64,000 nt of DNA from JAPPLB01 sp965208945 (GCA_965208945.1 OZ242366.1:2232001-2296000), one strand, 5' to 3'. Counted from the first letter of the stretch, positions 46,693 to 56,036 are shown. The notes: generated from the sequence alone by a model not told the origin. Program-made: numbers and translations.

Positions 46693-46979
46693 CCTGTATT
46701 TCTCACCACGTGGCGAGGCGAAGTGCGTGAGAGGGCCGTCAGGACGAGGCGCGAGCCGGGCGGAGGAAAAAGGCGCGCGCAGGCGTAGCGGTCGTATCGC
46801 CTCCTTCGGACCTCGGGTCACGAAACACGCAATACGGCCTCTACGGTTCACCTGCCGTCAGACATTTCTTCTGGAGCGAACCAGACCCCGCCAATGGTTT
46901 TCACGAATCACGATACACGAAACACGAATCACGGCCTTTTTCTCGGGTGCTTCGACCGTCGGGTGGTGAGAAATGCAGG
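46693..46979 (+). mobile_element. MITE-like dispersed repeat, long variant (287 bp)
   Basis: Left end CCTGTATTTCTCACCAC, right end GTGGTGAGAAATGCAGG, with exact TTAG flanks (46689-46692 and 46980-46983). The middle is the long-variant segment with repeated cacgaaacacg/cacgaatcacg units instead of the hairpin core. The right TTAG read on the minus strand gives the TAA stop of the M56-TonB gene. Confidence 0.95.
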
Positions 46980-48323
46980 TTAGTTCATCCGGAAGTTCAT
47001 CTCGACTGTGGCGGCGACGCGCACCGGCTCGCCGTCCTTCAACCCGGGCTCGAACTCCCATTGCTCGACCGCTTTGACCGCTTCCTCGTCGAGTCCACTG
47101 CCGAGGCTGCGAACGACACGGATATTGTGAGCCTTGCCATCGGGCCAGACTTCAATTTCCAGCACTGCGGTTCCCTGCACTTTAGCCTCGCGTGCCTCCT
47201 CGCTGTAGGTCGGTTCGACCTTGTTCAGGAGCCGGGGTGCGGAGACTCCATTCCCAACGCGTTCGAGATCCCCGTTGGAAGTCCGGCCTTCGAGGGCTTC
47301 AAGGATATCGCGCCTTTGGCGTTCATCGAGATCGCGAAAGTGGCGCGTGGACAATCCGTTCTCGACCTGTTCGAGTTCGGCCCCTAGGGGAGTTGTGCGC
47401 AAGGGAAAGTAAGAGACCGTCAAGACTCCCGCGGCGGCCAACAAAACAGCCGTCGCAGCCAGCGAAACAACCATTCGAGACTTCGTCATCGATACCTCCT
47501 CCAAGAGCGTTTGGACTCTTGCTTTCAGATGCCACCTTCGCAGGAAGGCGGGAACTGCCGGGAACGCCGGCGCGCCGCGAGCCTTCGTGATCTCCACCAA
47601 CGCGCGCAGATACGCTTCTCGGTCTCCGGTGCGATTCACGACTTCGCGGTCCACGACCTGCTCGCGAGCAAGCTGAATCCGGCTGATCAGCCAACGAACA
47701 GCCGGATGAAACCACAACACGGACCGGATGATTTCTTCCGCCACGGTCCACAACCAGTCGCGGCGCTCCACATGAACCAGCTCATGGGTGAGTACGGCTG
47801 ATCGCGTGCTGGGATGGGTCTCGGCAAACGATTCCGGCAGAAGTATGACCGGTCGAAACCAGCCGAACATGACGGGTCCATCCACCTGTGAAGTGACAAG
47901 AAGCTGAGGAGCCGTGTTCCCTGTAGTGAGTACCGGAACACGCTCCTCCCGAGCATCGAATCGTCGCGCCGACTTTTTTAGACGCCGGAGCCGGATGATC
48001 CCGGCGCCCAACCACAGCAGGCGAAAGACGGCCCCGCCGCCCAGCACCAAAGCGACTACGGGACTCCACGAACCGTCCTGCCCATTGCCCACAGCAGCTA
48101 CCGGGGCCTCCAGAGTGAAGTCCGAGGCAGGGGCCGCAACCGATTCGCGCCAAGGCTGCACCAGGGGCAGCAGAAGGCAGCAGGCAAGAAGTGTCTGCCG
48201 GTAGATAAGCCGCACCCGCGGCTCGCGCAGCCGGAACACTGCCGCAAGCAGGCCGCCGGCCGTAATCAACAACAGGACCTGCAATGAGTAGTCAAACAGG
48301 TTGCCGAGCCACCACGGCGTCAT
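46980..48323 (-). CDS. BlaR1/MecR1-type M56 metallopeptidase fused to a TonB-type C-terminal domain
   Basis: A 447-residue membrane protein. Several membrane helices (first at about 10-27) surround an M56 peptidase loop with HELVH at residues 180-184. A last helix near 280-305 is followed by an external domain ending in the TonB fold: EPTYSEEAREAKVQGTAVLEIEVWPDG, then AVEQWEFEPGLKDGEPV. BlaR1 proteins sense a signal and trigger cleavage of BlaI. Here a TonB-like domain replaces the penicillin-sensor domain. It overlaps the blaI-like gene by ATGA. Confidence 0.9.
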   Translation of the reverse strand: MTPWWLGNLFDYSLQVLLLITAGGLLAAVFRLREPRVRLIYRQTLLACCLLLPLVQPWRESVAAPASDFTLEAPVAAVGNGQDGSWSPVVALVLGGGAVFRLLWLGAGIIRLRRLKKSARRFDAREERVPVLTTGNTAPQLLVTSQVDGPVMFGWFRPVILLPESFAETHPSTRSAVLTHELVHVERRDWLWTVAEEIIRSVLWFHPAVRWLISRIQLAREQVVDREVVNRTGDREAYLRALVEITKARGAPAFPAVPAFLRRWHLKARVQTLLEEVSMTKSRMVVSLAATAVLLAAAGVLTVSYFPLRTTPLGAELEQVENGLSTRHFRDLDERQRRDILEALEGRTSNGDLERVGNGVSAPRLLNKVEPTYSEEAREAKVQGTAVLEIEVWPDGKAHNIRVVRSLGSGLDEEAVKAVEQWEFEPGLKDGEPVRVAATVEMNFRMN

Positions 48324-48697
48324 TTCAGCTTCTCCTCGATGAGTTGCTCGATCTCTTGCAGGTCCGCTTCGGTCAAGTGCCGATCCTCGACCAGTTGCAG
48401 CAGCAAGGGACGCGCCGATCCATCGAACACCCGGCCGACGAAGTCCCGCACCATTGCGCCGACCACCTGTTTCTTCGGTTTGGTCGGCTCGTAGCGATAG
48501 GCGCCGTCTACTTTCTCTTTTTGCAGGTGCTTCTTGTCGACCAGGATGTTCATCATCGTCATCACCGTGGTGTAGGCGACCTTGCGCTTTTTGCGGAGGA
48601 GCTCGTACACATCGCGGACGGTGATCGCTCCCCGGTCCCAGACGACCTTCATGATTTCGAGTTCCTGCGGGGTAAGGACGTCAGCTTTTGGCTTCAT
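48320..48697 (-). CDS. BlaI/MecI/CopY family repressor
   Basis: A 125-residue winged-helix repressor. LTPQELEIMKVVWDRG is at residues 8-23, a recognition region RKVAYTTVMTMMNILVDKKHL is near 37-57 and the dimerisation tail FVGRVFDGSARPLLLQLV is near 85. In the family the partner protease cleaves it to relieve repression of both genes. A palindrome that should be its operator starts three bases upstream of the ATG. Confidence 0.95.
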   Translation of the reverse strand: MKPKADVLTPQELEIMKVVWDRGAITVRDVYELLRKKRKVAYTTVMTMMNILVDKKHLQKEKVDGAYRYEPTKPKKQVVGAMVRDFVGRVFDGSARPLLLQLVEDRHLTEADLQEIEQLIEEKLK

Positions 48698-48700
48698 TAG

Positions 48701-48716
48701 TACTAATTAATTAGTA
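48701..48716. promoter_or_regulatory. Probable BlaI operator palindrome
   Basis: TACTAATTAATTAGTA is a perfect 16-bp palindrome immediately upstream of the BlaI-like start. A second, overlapping palindrome TTAGTACTAA covers 48697-48706. Known BlaI/MecI operators have the same TACTA...TAGTA outer arms. Binding is inference. Confidence 0.75.
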
Positions 48717-48801
48717 TAGATTGCTCGCACAAGTCAAGTCCCCACTGTCGGCATCGCGTATGGAAGATTACAATCCAAGAAGACGTTGAAGCCCGAATCC
48801 C

Positions 48802-49233
48802 ATGGACGACTTGATCATCAACGACCGATTGACGGTTCCGGCGGCGGAACTGAGCATCTCTTTCGCGCGCTCAGGTGGCCCCGGCGGCCAGAATGTCAAC
48901 AAGGTCGAGACCAAGGTGGAGCTACGGTGGAAACCCGGCCAGAGCGCTGTCTTTACCGGCAATGAGAGGTACCGCCTGGTCGAGCGTCTCTCACCGCGGC
49001 TCACCGAAGACGGGGATTTGATCGTTACATCGAGCCGCACGCGTGACCAGTCCAGGAACCGCGAGGACGCTCGAACGAAGCTAGCCGCGTTGATTCGTCA
49101 AGCGATCGAGCCGGCGAAGGTCAGAAGGAAGACTCGGCCCTCCCGCGAGTCGGTGCAACGGCGGCTCGATGAGAAGCGCCTGCACGCGCGGCTCAAAGCG
49201 GACCGCCGTGCGCCCTCCGACGGAGAAGGCTGA
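48802..49233 (+). CDS. arfB: Alternative ribosome-rescue factor, ArfB type
   Basis: A 143-residue peptidyl-tRNA hydrolase of the YaeJ/ICT1 family. The catalytic GGQ is at residues 28-30 in SGGPGGQNVNKVETKVELRW, and the C-terminal tail is rich in Arg and Lys (RRKTRPSRESVQRRLDEKR) as needed to sit in the mRNA channel of stalled ribosomes. It is short, lacking the codon-recognition domains of RF1/RF2. Confidence 0.94.
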   Translation: MDDLIINDRLTVPAAELSISFARSGGPGGQNVNKVETKVELRWKPGQSAVFTGNERYRLVERLSPRLTEDGDLIVTSSRTRDQSRNREDARTKLAALIRQAIEPAKVRRKTRPSRESVQRRLDEKRLHARLKADRRAPSDGEG

Positions 49234-49258
49234 TGGTCGCGCCGGGAACCGTCGCAGA

Positions 49259-49738
49259 TCAGGAGTCGCTGAGCAGCTCTCCGACCGTCCAGTAGTCGGT
49301 ACGCCCTTCGTTGTCGGTGCGGACCTGATGGACCACGGTGGTGGAAATGGGTTCTTCGGGAGCTCCGAAGCGGGATCGGACGAAGGTGAGGAGGGTGGCT
49401 GCGTCCTCGTCCGAGAGGACTTGGCCGAAGCCCGGCATTTCGCGATCGTAGGTCTTGCCTTGGATTTCCATTTTTCCCCGCACGCCGTGGAGCACGATCT
49501 TGATCAGCCGCTCGGCGGGGCCGACCACCCAGGGGGAGTTGTCGAGCGGCGGTGCCTCGCCGACGCCCTGTCCGTCGTACTGATGGCAGGCGGCGCAGTA
49601 GCTCTGGAACAGCTCGTCGCCGGACGGGACGGTTGCGGCGGGGGGTGAGGGCGCAAGCGGGCGTACGGTACAGGCAGTGAGCATCGCAACCGCCCAAGAG
49701 ACAGCAACAAACCATCGATTCCAAGTATGTCGTGACAA
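49259..49738 (-). CDS. Monohaem cytochrome c lipoprotein
   Basis: A 159-residue protein with a lipoprotein leader (lipobox AMLTAC near residue 23). It has one haem motif CAACHQYDGQG near 48 and a probable axial Met in DREMPGFGQ near 100. The last 35 residues extend past the cytochrome fold. Probably an electron carrier tethered to the membrane; the partner is unknown. Confidence 0.9.
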   Translation of the reverse strand: MSRHTWNRWFVAVSWAVAMLTACTVRPLAPSPPAATVPSGDELFQSYCAACHQYDGQGVGEAPPLDNSPWVVGPAERLIKIVLHGVRGKMEIQGKTYDREMPGFGQVLSDEDAATLLTFVRSRFGAPEEPISTTVVHQVRTDNEGRTDYWTVGELLSDS

Positions 49739-49758
49739 GATCGGGTTTGTTCGGCCGT

Positions 49759-49847
49759 CTAAGGTTTTTCACGAATCACGAGTCACGGAACACGAAACAC
49801 GGCCTTCTCATCGTGTGCTTCGACCGTCGAGTGGTGAGAAATGCAGG
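49759..49847 (+). mobile_element. Right half of dispersed repeat, long variant
   Basis: Begins with ttttcacgaatcacgag and repeated cacgaaacacg units, then cttcgaccgtcgag and GTGGTGAGAAATGCAGG ending at 49847, followed by CTGG. The left half is absent. Confidence 0.82.
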
Positions 49848-50018
49848 CTGGTCTCCGGGTTGAGCGGCAGTCAATCTTCCTGTGGCCCTGTCTCTCCCTC
49901 CCCGGCCTCGAGCTTCCTGTGCGGGAGGCCGGCGCGGAAGGGATGCTCCTGGGCGTCGACGCGGGAGACACCGTTTACCGCCACCCGCTGATTCGTGCTA
50001 TTGGAAACGCGGGCTAAG

Positions 50019-50585
50019 TCAGGCCGCCGGGTTCTGCGTCTGAGCGATCATGACGCGGCTCTTGAAGTCTTCGAACATCGACTCGTCGAGCCGGACTTGC
50101 GTCGGCCGCGTGGTGAGCGTCGTCATGCGGTCGATTTTGTCCTGCAGCTTCAGGAGCGCGTAGAAGAGGTTCTCCGGACGCGGCGGACAGCCGAGGACAT
50201 ACACATCGACCGGCACGATCTTGTCGACGCCCTGCAGCACGCCGTAGGTGTTGAACGGCCCGCCGACTGACGAGCAGGCGCCCATCGAAATGCACCACTT
50301 CGGCTCGGGCATCTGGTCCCAGATGCGCTTGAGGACCGGTGACATCTTCAGCGTCACCGTTCCGGCGACGATCATCAGGTCCGATTGACGCGGGCTGGGC
50401 CGGAACACTTCGGCCCCGAAACGGGCGATGTCGAACCGCGAGGTCGACGAAGCGATCATCTCGATCGCGCAGCAGGCCAATCCGAACGTCAGTGGCCAGA
50501 TGGCCGATTTGCGCGCCCAGTTGAATACGTAGTCAACCGACGTCGTCATGAAGTTGCGTTCGAATTGGTTTTGCAGATACGGCAT
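50019..50585 (-). CDS. nuoB: NADH-quinone oxidoreductase subunit B (orphan)
   Basis: A 188-residue PSST-type subunit with all four cluster N2 cysteines in place: LACCAIEM near 37, GACSSVGG near 102 and GCPPRPE near 131. It should couple electron transfer to quinone in complex I. No other nuo gene is adjacent; neighbours are a repeat remnant and a repeat copy. So it is a detached member of a complex whose remaining genes must be elsewhere. Start 50585 is used; an internal ATG 36 bp later is possible. Confidence 0.95.
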   Translation of the reverse strand: MPYLQNQFERNFMTTSVDYVFNWARKSAIWPLTFGLACCAIEMIASSTSRFDIARFGAEVFRPSPRQSDLMIVAGTVTLKMSPVLKRIWDQMPEPKWCISMGACSSVGGPFNTYGVLQGVDKIVPVDVYVLGCPPRPENLFYALLKLQDKIDRMTTLTTRPTQVRLDESMFEDFKSRVMIAQTQNPAA

Positions 50586-50825
50586 TCGTGATCCCCGAAG
50601 AGAACATTATAGCCGGGCGGGGCGCGGTGGGAAGTGATGATTTCAAGTTGCCTCGATCAGGCCGTCGCTCTCCTCACGGCCGGACCGCTGACCGGATGTT
50701 CGCCTTGGCCCTCTCCTCATCGCGTCGATCATGCATCCGGACGACGATTCCCGCCTCCGGCTCGGCTGTGAAGGGTGCGGCGATAATGGTTGTTTCGGTT
50801 CGCTTCATCACCCGCTGCCCGTTAG

Positions 50826-51112
50826 CCTGCATTTCTCACCACGTGGCGAGGCGAAGTGCGTGAGAGGGCCGTCAGGACGAGGCGCGAGCCGGGCGGAGGA
50901 AAAAGGCGCGCGCACGTATAGCGCCGTATCGCCTCCTTCGGCCCTCGGGTCACGAAACACGCAACACGGCCTTTACGGTTCACCTGCCGTCAGACATTTT
51001 CTTTTGGAGTGAACCAGACCCCGCCAATGGTTTTCACGAATCACGAGACACGAAACACGAATCACGGCCTTTTTCTCGTGTGCTTCGACCGTCGGGTGGT
51101 GAGATATGCAGG
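50826..51112 (+). mobile_element. MITE-like dispersed repeat, long variant (287 bp)
   Basis: Same length and structure as the copy at 46693-46979, with exact TTAG flanks (50822-50825 and 51113-51116). Directly after the right flank comes another short aaatgcagg (51117-51125), a remnant of a second terminus. The right end carries an in-frame ATG ahead of the macrodomain gene. Confidence 0.95.
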
Positions 51113-51150
51113 TTAGAAATGCAGGTAATCCGGATCCGGAGGACCGCGGA

Positions 51151-51711
51151 ATGTCCGCATCCAGGGATGTTCAAGTCGCCGCCGCAACGCTTTCTTTCTT
51201 GGAGGGAGACATCACCAAGGTCCCCGCTGACGCCATCGTCAACGCCGCCAATGCGCGGCTGGTGGGCGGCGGGGGCGTCGACGGAGCGATCCACCGCGCC
51301 GGCGGGCCCTCGATCATGCGGGAGCTCGACGCCATCCGTCCCTCGATCGGACGCTGCGAAACCGGCCAGGCCGTCGTGACCGGCGCCGGAGAGTTGCCGG
51401 CCCGGTATGTGGTCCACGCCGTGGGGCCCGTCTACCGCGATGGCGAGCAGGGTGAGCCTGATCTGCTGGCTTCCTGCTACCGCGTCTCGATGCAACTCGC
51501 CGCGGAAAAAGGCGCGCGCACGATCACGTTCCCCTCCATCTCGACGGGTGTCTACGGCTACCCGATGGTTCAAGCCGCCGAGATCGCTGTCGGAACCGTC
51601 GTTGCGCGGCTCCGTGCTCCCGAGTGCCCGATCGAGCGGGCGGCCTTTGTTCTCTTCGGCGCAGAGGCCTTCGAAGTCCACGTCCGCGCCGCCGAACGAC
51701 TGCTTGGCTGA
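51151..51711 (+). CDS. Macrodomain protein (O-acetyl-ADP-ribose deacetylase-like)
   Basis: A 186-residue MacroD/YmdB-type protein. Signatures: EGDITKVPADAIVNAANARLVGGGGVDGAIH near 20-50, GELPARYVVHAVGP near 92 and ISTGVYGYP near 145. It should remove ADP-ribose or deacetylate O-acetyl-ADP-ribose. I chose the ATG at 51151; an in-frame ATG at 51106, inside the end of the repeat, would add 15 residues and repeats the pattern seen at two other genes. Confidence 0.92.
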   Translation: MSASRDVQVAAATLSFLEGDITKVPADAIVNAANARLVGGGGVDGAIHRAGGPSIMRELDAIRPSIGRCETGQAVVTGAGELPARYVVHAVGPVYRDGEQGEPDLLASCYRVSMQLAAEKGARTITFPSISTGVYGYPMVQAAEIAVGTVVARLRAPECPIERAAFVLFGAEAFEVHVRAAERLLG

Positions 51712-51790
51712 CGGAAGACGTAAGCTGTCAGCCGAGCCCCCGTCTTCGGTTGCGAACGGCTTGGGAGTATTGGCGAACGGCCGCCGAGCG

Positions 51791-52957
51791 TTACGCGATG
51801 ATCACGGGCCGCGGAAGCTGCGCGTTGTGCTCCAGGAACGTCTTCTTGACCTCCAGTTCCTCCGCCGTCGGCTGTACCACTCCGTTGACGTCCGTCGCGC
51901 GCGAGGTGACCGTGTGTTCGCCCGGAGTCGCGCCGTTCCAGGCGTAGTTGAAGAACTTCCAGGAATATTTCTCGCGCGTCGTTTCCGGATCGATCGTCGC
52001 CGGCTGCCACGGCCCGTCGTCGATCTTCACCTCGACCGAGCGGATCGGAGTGCCGTCGTGCAGCACGACGCCGAAGATGTTGTGGCCGTTCGCGCGCCGG
52101 GTGACCCGCGCGATGAACGACTTCAACTGCATCCGCGTAATCGCCGTCTCCTTCCACTTCATCTCGCCGTTGACCATCTCCCCTTTCAGGGTGCGGTACC
52201 ACCGCGCCTGGTACTTCCCGAGATATTGGTCTCGCTGGACGTGGATCTCGGCGAGGAACTTGACGTTGGGCGCGCCGTACCATCCCGGCACGAGCAGACG
52301 CACCGGACGGCCCTGGTGAGGGGTCAGCGGTTCGCCGTTGAGGCTGTAGGCGAGCAGCGGCTCGTCCGACATCGCCTTGGCGCGCGTCAGGCTCCGGCCG
52401 TACTGCTGGTCGACCTTGTAGGTCCCTCTCCGGAACTGCACTTCCTCTTCGCCGTGATCGGCGCCAAGGAAGACGATCTCCCGCGCTTCGTCTTGTACGC
52501 CGGCGAGATCGAGCACCGCCCGCAACGGGACGCCGGTCCAGCGGCCGTTGCTCGACAACCCATTCAGCGGCCCGCGGTTGCCCGAGCACTCGAACCCGAA
52601 GATCAGCTCGCGGCTGGGCATCGACCGCAGGTCTTCGATCGAGAGCGCCAGTGGCTTGTCAACTAGGCCGGAGACCTGCAAACGGTACGTCGAGACGTCG
52701 ATCTCGGGGTGGCCGTAGTGCTGCGTCGTGAAGAACTCGTCGGCAGGCGTCAGGAAGCTGTCGATGTGACGCACGTCGATGATGCGGCGATCGGGACCGC
52801 GAATCAGCTTGATCTCGTCCGGCAGATCGGTGAACTCCATGAGCGTTTCGCCCTGCGCCAGGGCCGGAACCGCCCACTGCGGTATGCCGAGCGCACCCAG
52901 CCCCGCCAACGCAAGGCTGTCTTTGAGAATGTCACGACGCGTGCTCTGTCTTGTCAT
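51791..52957 (-). CDS. Tat-exported sulfite-oxidase-like molybdopterin enzyme
   Basis: A 388-residue protein with a twin-arginine leader (TRRDILKDSLALAG). The molybdopterin domain has the Mo-ligating cysteine at residue 124 in FECSGNRGP, and the C-terminal Mo-co dimerisation domain is visible (VEVKIDDGPWQPATI). It oxidises sulfite or a similar substrate in the periplasm; there is no haem motif, so an outside cytochrome must accept electrons. The ATG at 52957 is used; one 30 bp upstream is also in frame. Confidence 0.9.
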   Translation of the reverse strand: MTRQSTRRDILKDSLALAGLGALGIPQWAVPALAQGETLMEFTDLPDEIKLIRGPDRRIIDVRHIDSFLTPADEFFTTQHYGHPEIDVSTYRLQVSGLVDKPLALSIEDLRSMPSRELIFGFECSGNRGPLNGLSSNGRWTGVPLRAVLDLAGVQDEAREIVFLGADHGEEEVQFRRGTYKVDQQYGRSLTRAKAMSDEPLLAYSLNGEPLTPHQGRPVRLLVPGWYGAPNVKFLAEIHVQRDQYLGKYQARWYRTLKGEMVNGEMKWKETAITRMQLKSFIARVTRRANGHNIFGVVLHDGTPIRSVEVKIDDGPWQPATIDPETTREKYSWKFFNYAWNGATPGEHTVTSRATDVNGVVQPTAEELEVKKTFLEHNAQLPRPVIIA

Positions 52958-53312
52958 GGTTGATCCCCTTCCAATATCATGCCGCAACCGGCCTCCGAGC
53001 CCGGTGGCCGCCCGAAACCCGAGAGCCTGAGCCTAGAACCAAGCTTGTTAGAACGACGGTTGGCCACCTTGACGCACCTGATGAACCACTAGGCGCCGGT
53101 ACGTTTCCCCGTTCCTTAGTGGATTTTGTCAGGCTAGCACAGCCCGATCCAGGGCGTCCAAACCAGGAGTTCCTTGTGCGCGCCAACGGCGCAGATCACC
53201 AGTGTGAGAGACCTCGCGCTGTTGTGGCTCGACCAGTGCGGAACTCTAGATAAACCGCAATCCCCCTACGATCTCGCCCAAGCGCAAATGAGCAGAGTCC
53301 ATGGCCCCGCTG
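52958..53312. other. 355-bp intergenic region, no gene recognised
   Basis: Boundary between the sulfite-oxidase-like gene and the accessory patch. A short frame at about 53174-53377 reads like coding sequence for some residues but overlaps the next gene and has no family match. A stray caggctagc at 53131-53139 resembles a repeat end but lacks the rest. Confidence 0.4.
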
Positions 53313-55265
53313 TCAGGCAGCCTCAAGTTTCAGAATTTCTGCTTCAACGTAACTGCGGAAGTCCACCACCGACGTGAAGCAACGGAAGCCGGCGGCAGTC
53401 GCGAGCGCTAGCACGTCGGCTGTTTCGTTCAGTAAAACTACGACTGGCACTGTCAGTCCAGGCTGAAGCCCGTCTGGCCACGCCAAGTCGAACACAGCCT
53501 TCTGCGCCCCTGTTTCGGGGTCGGCATGGTCGAAGGCCATTTGGCCACGAGGCAGGCCATGCTTTTCCACCCAATCGTTGAGGGTTTCCAGCTCGAACTC
53601 CTCGGTATCGCTCACGATGCCCCCGATCGGAGCTTGCTCAGAAGCTGCCAGGGCCGGTGTGGTTTCGCTTAGCCACTGCGTGTCGCCGTGGAGGAGCTCT
53701 TCGAATCGCTTGTTGGCTTCCGCCGCCAACAGGGCTTTCCGGACTTCTAGGAATTCCAGATAGCGGTTGATCTTCCAAAGTGCCGAGTCCATCGGTATCC
53801 ACTGCGAAGCCAGCGCGCCTGGATGCTTTTCCTCCACCTCCTGAAAATACTCCTCTGGTAAACGGTCGCTGATGTTTAGGTTGGTGTCCTTGGTCAGGAA
53901 ACAGAAGTTTGCTAGGGCGTTTACCTCGGGCCGTTTGTAGTCGCATTTATATAGTTGCGCCTTTGGAAACATGTGATGCACCTCTAGGCGGCTCATCTTG
54001 CCGAGCATGTTCGCCTTCAGCGGTAAACCAGTACCCCAGTCGCGTGCTTCGCCCATGCGAGTCAACATGTACAGGACAGGATAGAAGCGCGCGCCAAGGC
54101 TCCAGCCCGTGAAATGGGCAGTCTCAACTCTCAATCCGCCATGCCATAACCGCAGCTGTTCGATCAGGGCATCAAGACCACCCTTTGGCCCTTCTAACGC
54201 AGCAAGGTCCTGGTCTATAGTAGTTTCGGTGGAAGCCGAGAACCGACCCCACATGCCAGCCTGTACGAACCAGAACAGCAATTTATCGCGCTCTTCTGTA
54301 TCCAAACCACCGTGTTTTCTGTCCAAATAACGAACCATTACCGGTACGCCGAAGCGTCCAAAGAACACCCGATCATGGTCGAGACCAAGCCGACCAGCAA
54401 TCAGGTTGAGGCTTATGTCGATGTGCTTTGACGCGGTTTTCAGACCATCCTGAATGTCGAGGGCACCCTTGTTGTGCAGGTAGCTGAACTTTGCCTCGCC
54501 GGTCAGTATCGTGTTCACCGACCGTAGCAGCCAGTCCAGATTGAAGTAATAGCCGGCATCATCCCATTGCTTGAGCTTGGTCTTCATAGCATCGCGAGCA
54601 TCGGGCCATTCAGCACAAATCTTCGCCAAGGCCAAATCGCCTTTGGACAGCTTCGTGCCGCCACTGTTCACCCGGTTGAAGATATCGACAACGACATCCA
54701 GCGTCTTTTCCTGCCCTGTCACCTCCTCGACATGCAGATCGATATCGGTGATGCTGAGTAGCTTGCTTAAGCGGCCAACGAAGTCTCCTATTTCAGCGAC
54801 ATGTTCCCCGTTTTTGGACAGTTGCGCCACGAAGTGACCAAGCCCTTCCGTCCCTGCCTTCATGAGCGCCGTGACGTCGGTCCACAGAGGATCATCCCGC
54901 ATCTTGATCGGTTGATAGAAGGCGAAGGTTTCGGTGCCTAGATGGAAGCGCAACCCTGTGAACGCTTGTTCATTGCCATCGAAGAACTTCGGTGGCTTCC
55001 CGCGCAGGACACCATAGAGCGATGTCATACGCTGTTGTCCGTCCAGCAGCAGCTTGACGATCCCGGTAGCAATAGGGCCATCACCGCGATGAGCAGCGGT
55101 TCTTGCTTCGGTGGCCCACACTAGAAGGCCGCCAACAGGGTGACGATGGTAGAGGGAATCAAATAGGCCCCGTACTTGATCGCGGTTCCACACATAGCCG
55201 CGTTGAAACTCAGGCAGTGCCATGTGCCCACTGTCAATATGATCCAGAATCGTCGAAATTTTCAC
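53313..55265 (-). CDS. GmrSD-like DUF262/HNH (DUF1524-type) protein, putative modification-dependent nuclease
   Basis: A 650-residue protein. The N-terminal DUF262 (ParB-like NTPase) domain shows ALPEFQRGYVWN near 16-27 and DGQQR with its Asp at 75. The middle is helical with FNRVNSGGTKLS near 197. The nuclease motif VHHMFPKAQLY has its paired His at 430-431 and is followed by the Asn of ALANFCFLTKDTN. The last 150 residues form an extra domain. DUF262/DUF1524 pairs (GmrS/GmrD) cut DNA carrying modified bases; here both are in one chain. Base composition is AT-richer than the neighbours, which suggests transfer. The target is unproved. Confidence 0.82.
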   Translation of the reverse strand: MKISTILDHIDSGHMALPEFQRGYVWNRDQVRGLFDSLYHRHPVGGLLVWATEARTAAHRGDGPIATGIVKLLLDGQQRMTSLYGVLRGKPPKFFDGNEQAFTGLRFHLGTETFAFYQPIKMRDDPLWTDVTALMKAGTEGLGHFVAQLSKNGEHVAEIGDFVGRLSKLLSITDIDLHVEEVTGQEKTLDVVVDIFNRVNSGGTKLSKGDLALAKICAEWPDARDAMKTKLKQWDDAGYYFNLDWLLRSVNTILTGEAKFSYLHNKGALDIQDGLKTASKHIDISLNLIAGRLGLDHDRVFFGRFGVPVMVRYLDRKHGGLDTEERDKLLFWFVQAGMWGRFSASTETTIDQDLAALEGPKGGLDALIEQLRLWHGGLRVETAHFTGWSLGARFYPVLYMLTRMGEARDWGTGLPLKANMLGKMSRLEVHHMFPKAQLYKCDYKRPEVNALANFCFLTKDTNLNISDRLPEEYFQEVEEKHPGALASQWIPMDSALWKINRYLEFLEVRKALLAAEANKRFEELLHGDTQWLSETTPALAASEQAPIGGIVSDTEEFELETLNDWVEKHGLPRGQMAFDHADPETGAQKAVFDLAWPDGLQPGLTVPVVVLLNETADVLALATAAGFRCFTSVVDFRSYVEAEILKLEAA

Positions 55266-56036
55266 TACGCTCTCCTAAACATATCTTCCTCATGAAGAGT
55301 CATCGCATTGCTGACCACATTGTACGCATAGTTGAAATCATCGTTCTTGAGAGGTCCGTTGCAAGCATAGCTAGTCAACGGGAAGGGTTGACGAAAGCAA
55401 TCTCCTCACTTGACCCTCTTCACTCACACTGATTCTCCTACGGAAGCTGTGCCTGACCGCTATCTTCCCCGTGAGTTCTGCAATCGCTTCTATGCTTTCT
55501 CCGCTGTGTCTCCCTCAGTCCAGCAGTTAAGCCACTGGCTGGTTAAGGTACCTTCTCCAGTCCTTCACGATATCCAGCACCTTGGTGTTCTGTTCCGCCT
55601 ACTTCTCTAGGAAAATTGCTTGAGGCTGAGGTCACTCCTGCACCCCGCCAAATCTCTTGATGCTCGAAGGTCACATCTTTTTTCAGGGCTCCCCTGTCTT
55701 TTTCTTTCCATCGTAACACACAGGGACTCGCCAACTGTGCAGGACTCTCCATTCCGGCAGCAACAGCGGTACGGCCCCTACTCACACTTGAGTGGCACCC
55801 TATACCGAACAACTACAGAACGTGTCATTGCCGCCCTGCCAAGTCTGGACTACTGATCTCGACGCCGGTCTTTTAGTGCATAGATCGTGACCCGCCCGTG
55901 AACATTTAAAGGCGGGCTGCGTGATACGCTGAGTCTTCGTTCGAAGAAGTTGACCGGTTCGTTAGTGGGATTTGAGGAAGTACCTACTGTTTCTCCTTGA
56001 CCTATTTCAAGACGGTCACGGACAGGAGGCAGACCG
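55266..56036. other. 771-bp AT-richer intergenic region in accessory patch
   Basis: No convincing gene. Short frames here (for example 55620-55856) lack features. A stem CCCGCC (55891-55896) with GGCGGG (55911-55916) could be a terminator or boundary hairpin, but there is no U-tract. The unusual composition suggests it arrived with the flanking genes. Confidence 0.45.

Noticed and set aside
53174..53377. Short plus-strand frame before the GmrSD-like gene
   Set aside because: It overlaps that gene's end, has no ribosome binding site and no recognised domain.
55885..55920. Hairpin as a rho-independent terminator or attachment site
   Set aside because: The stem is only 6 bp and no T-tract follows on either strand; no matching second copy was seen near the tRNA.
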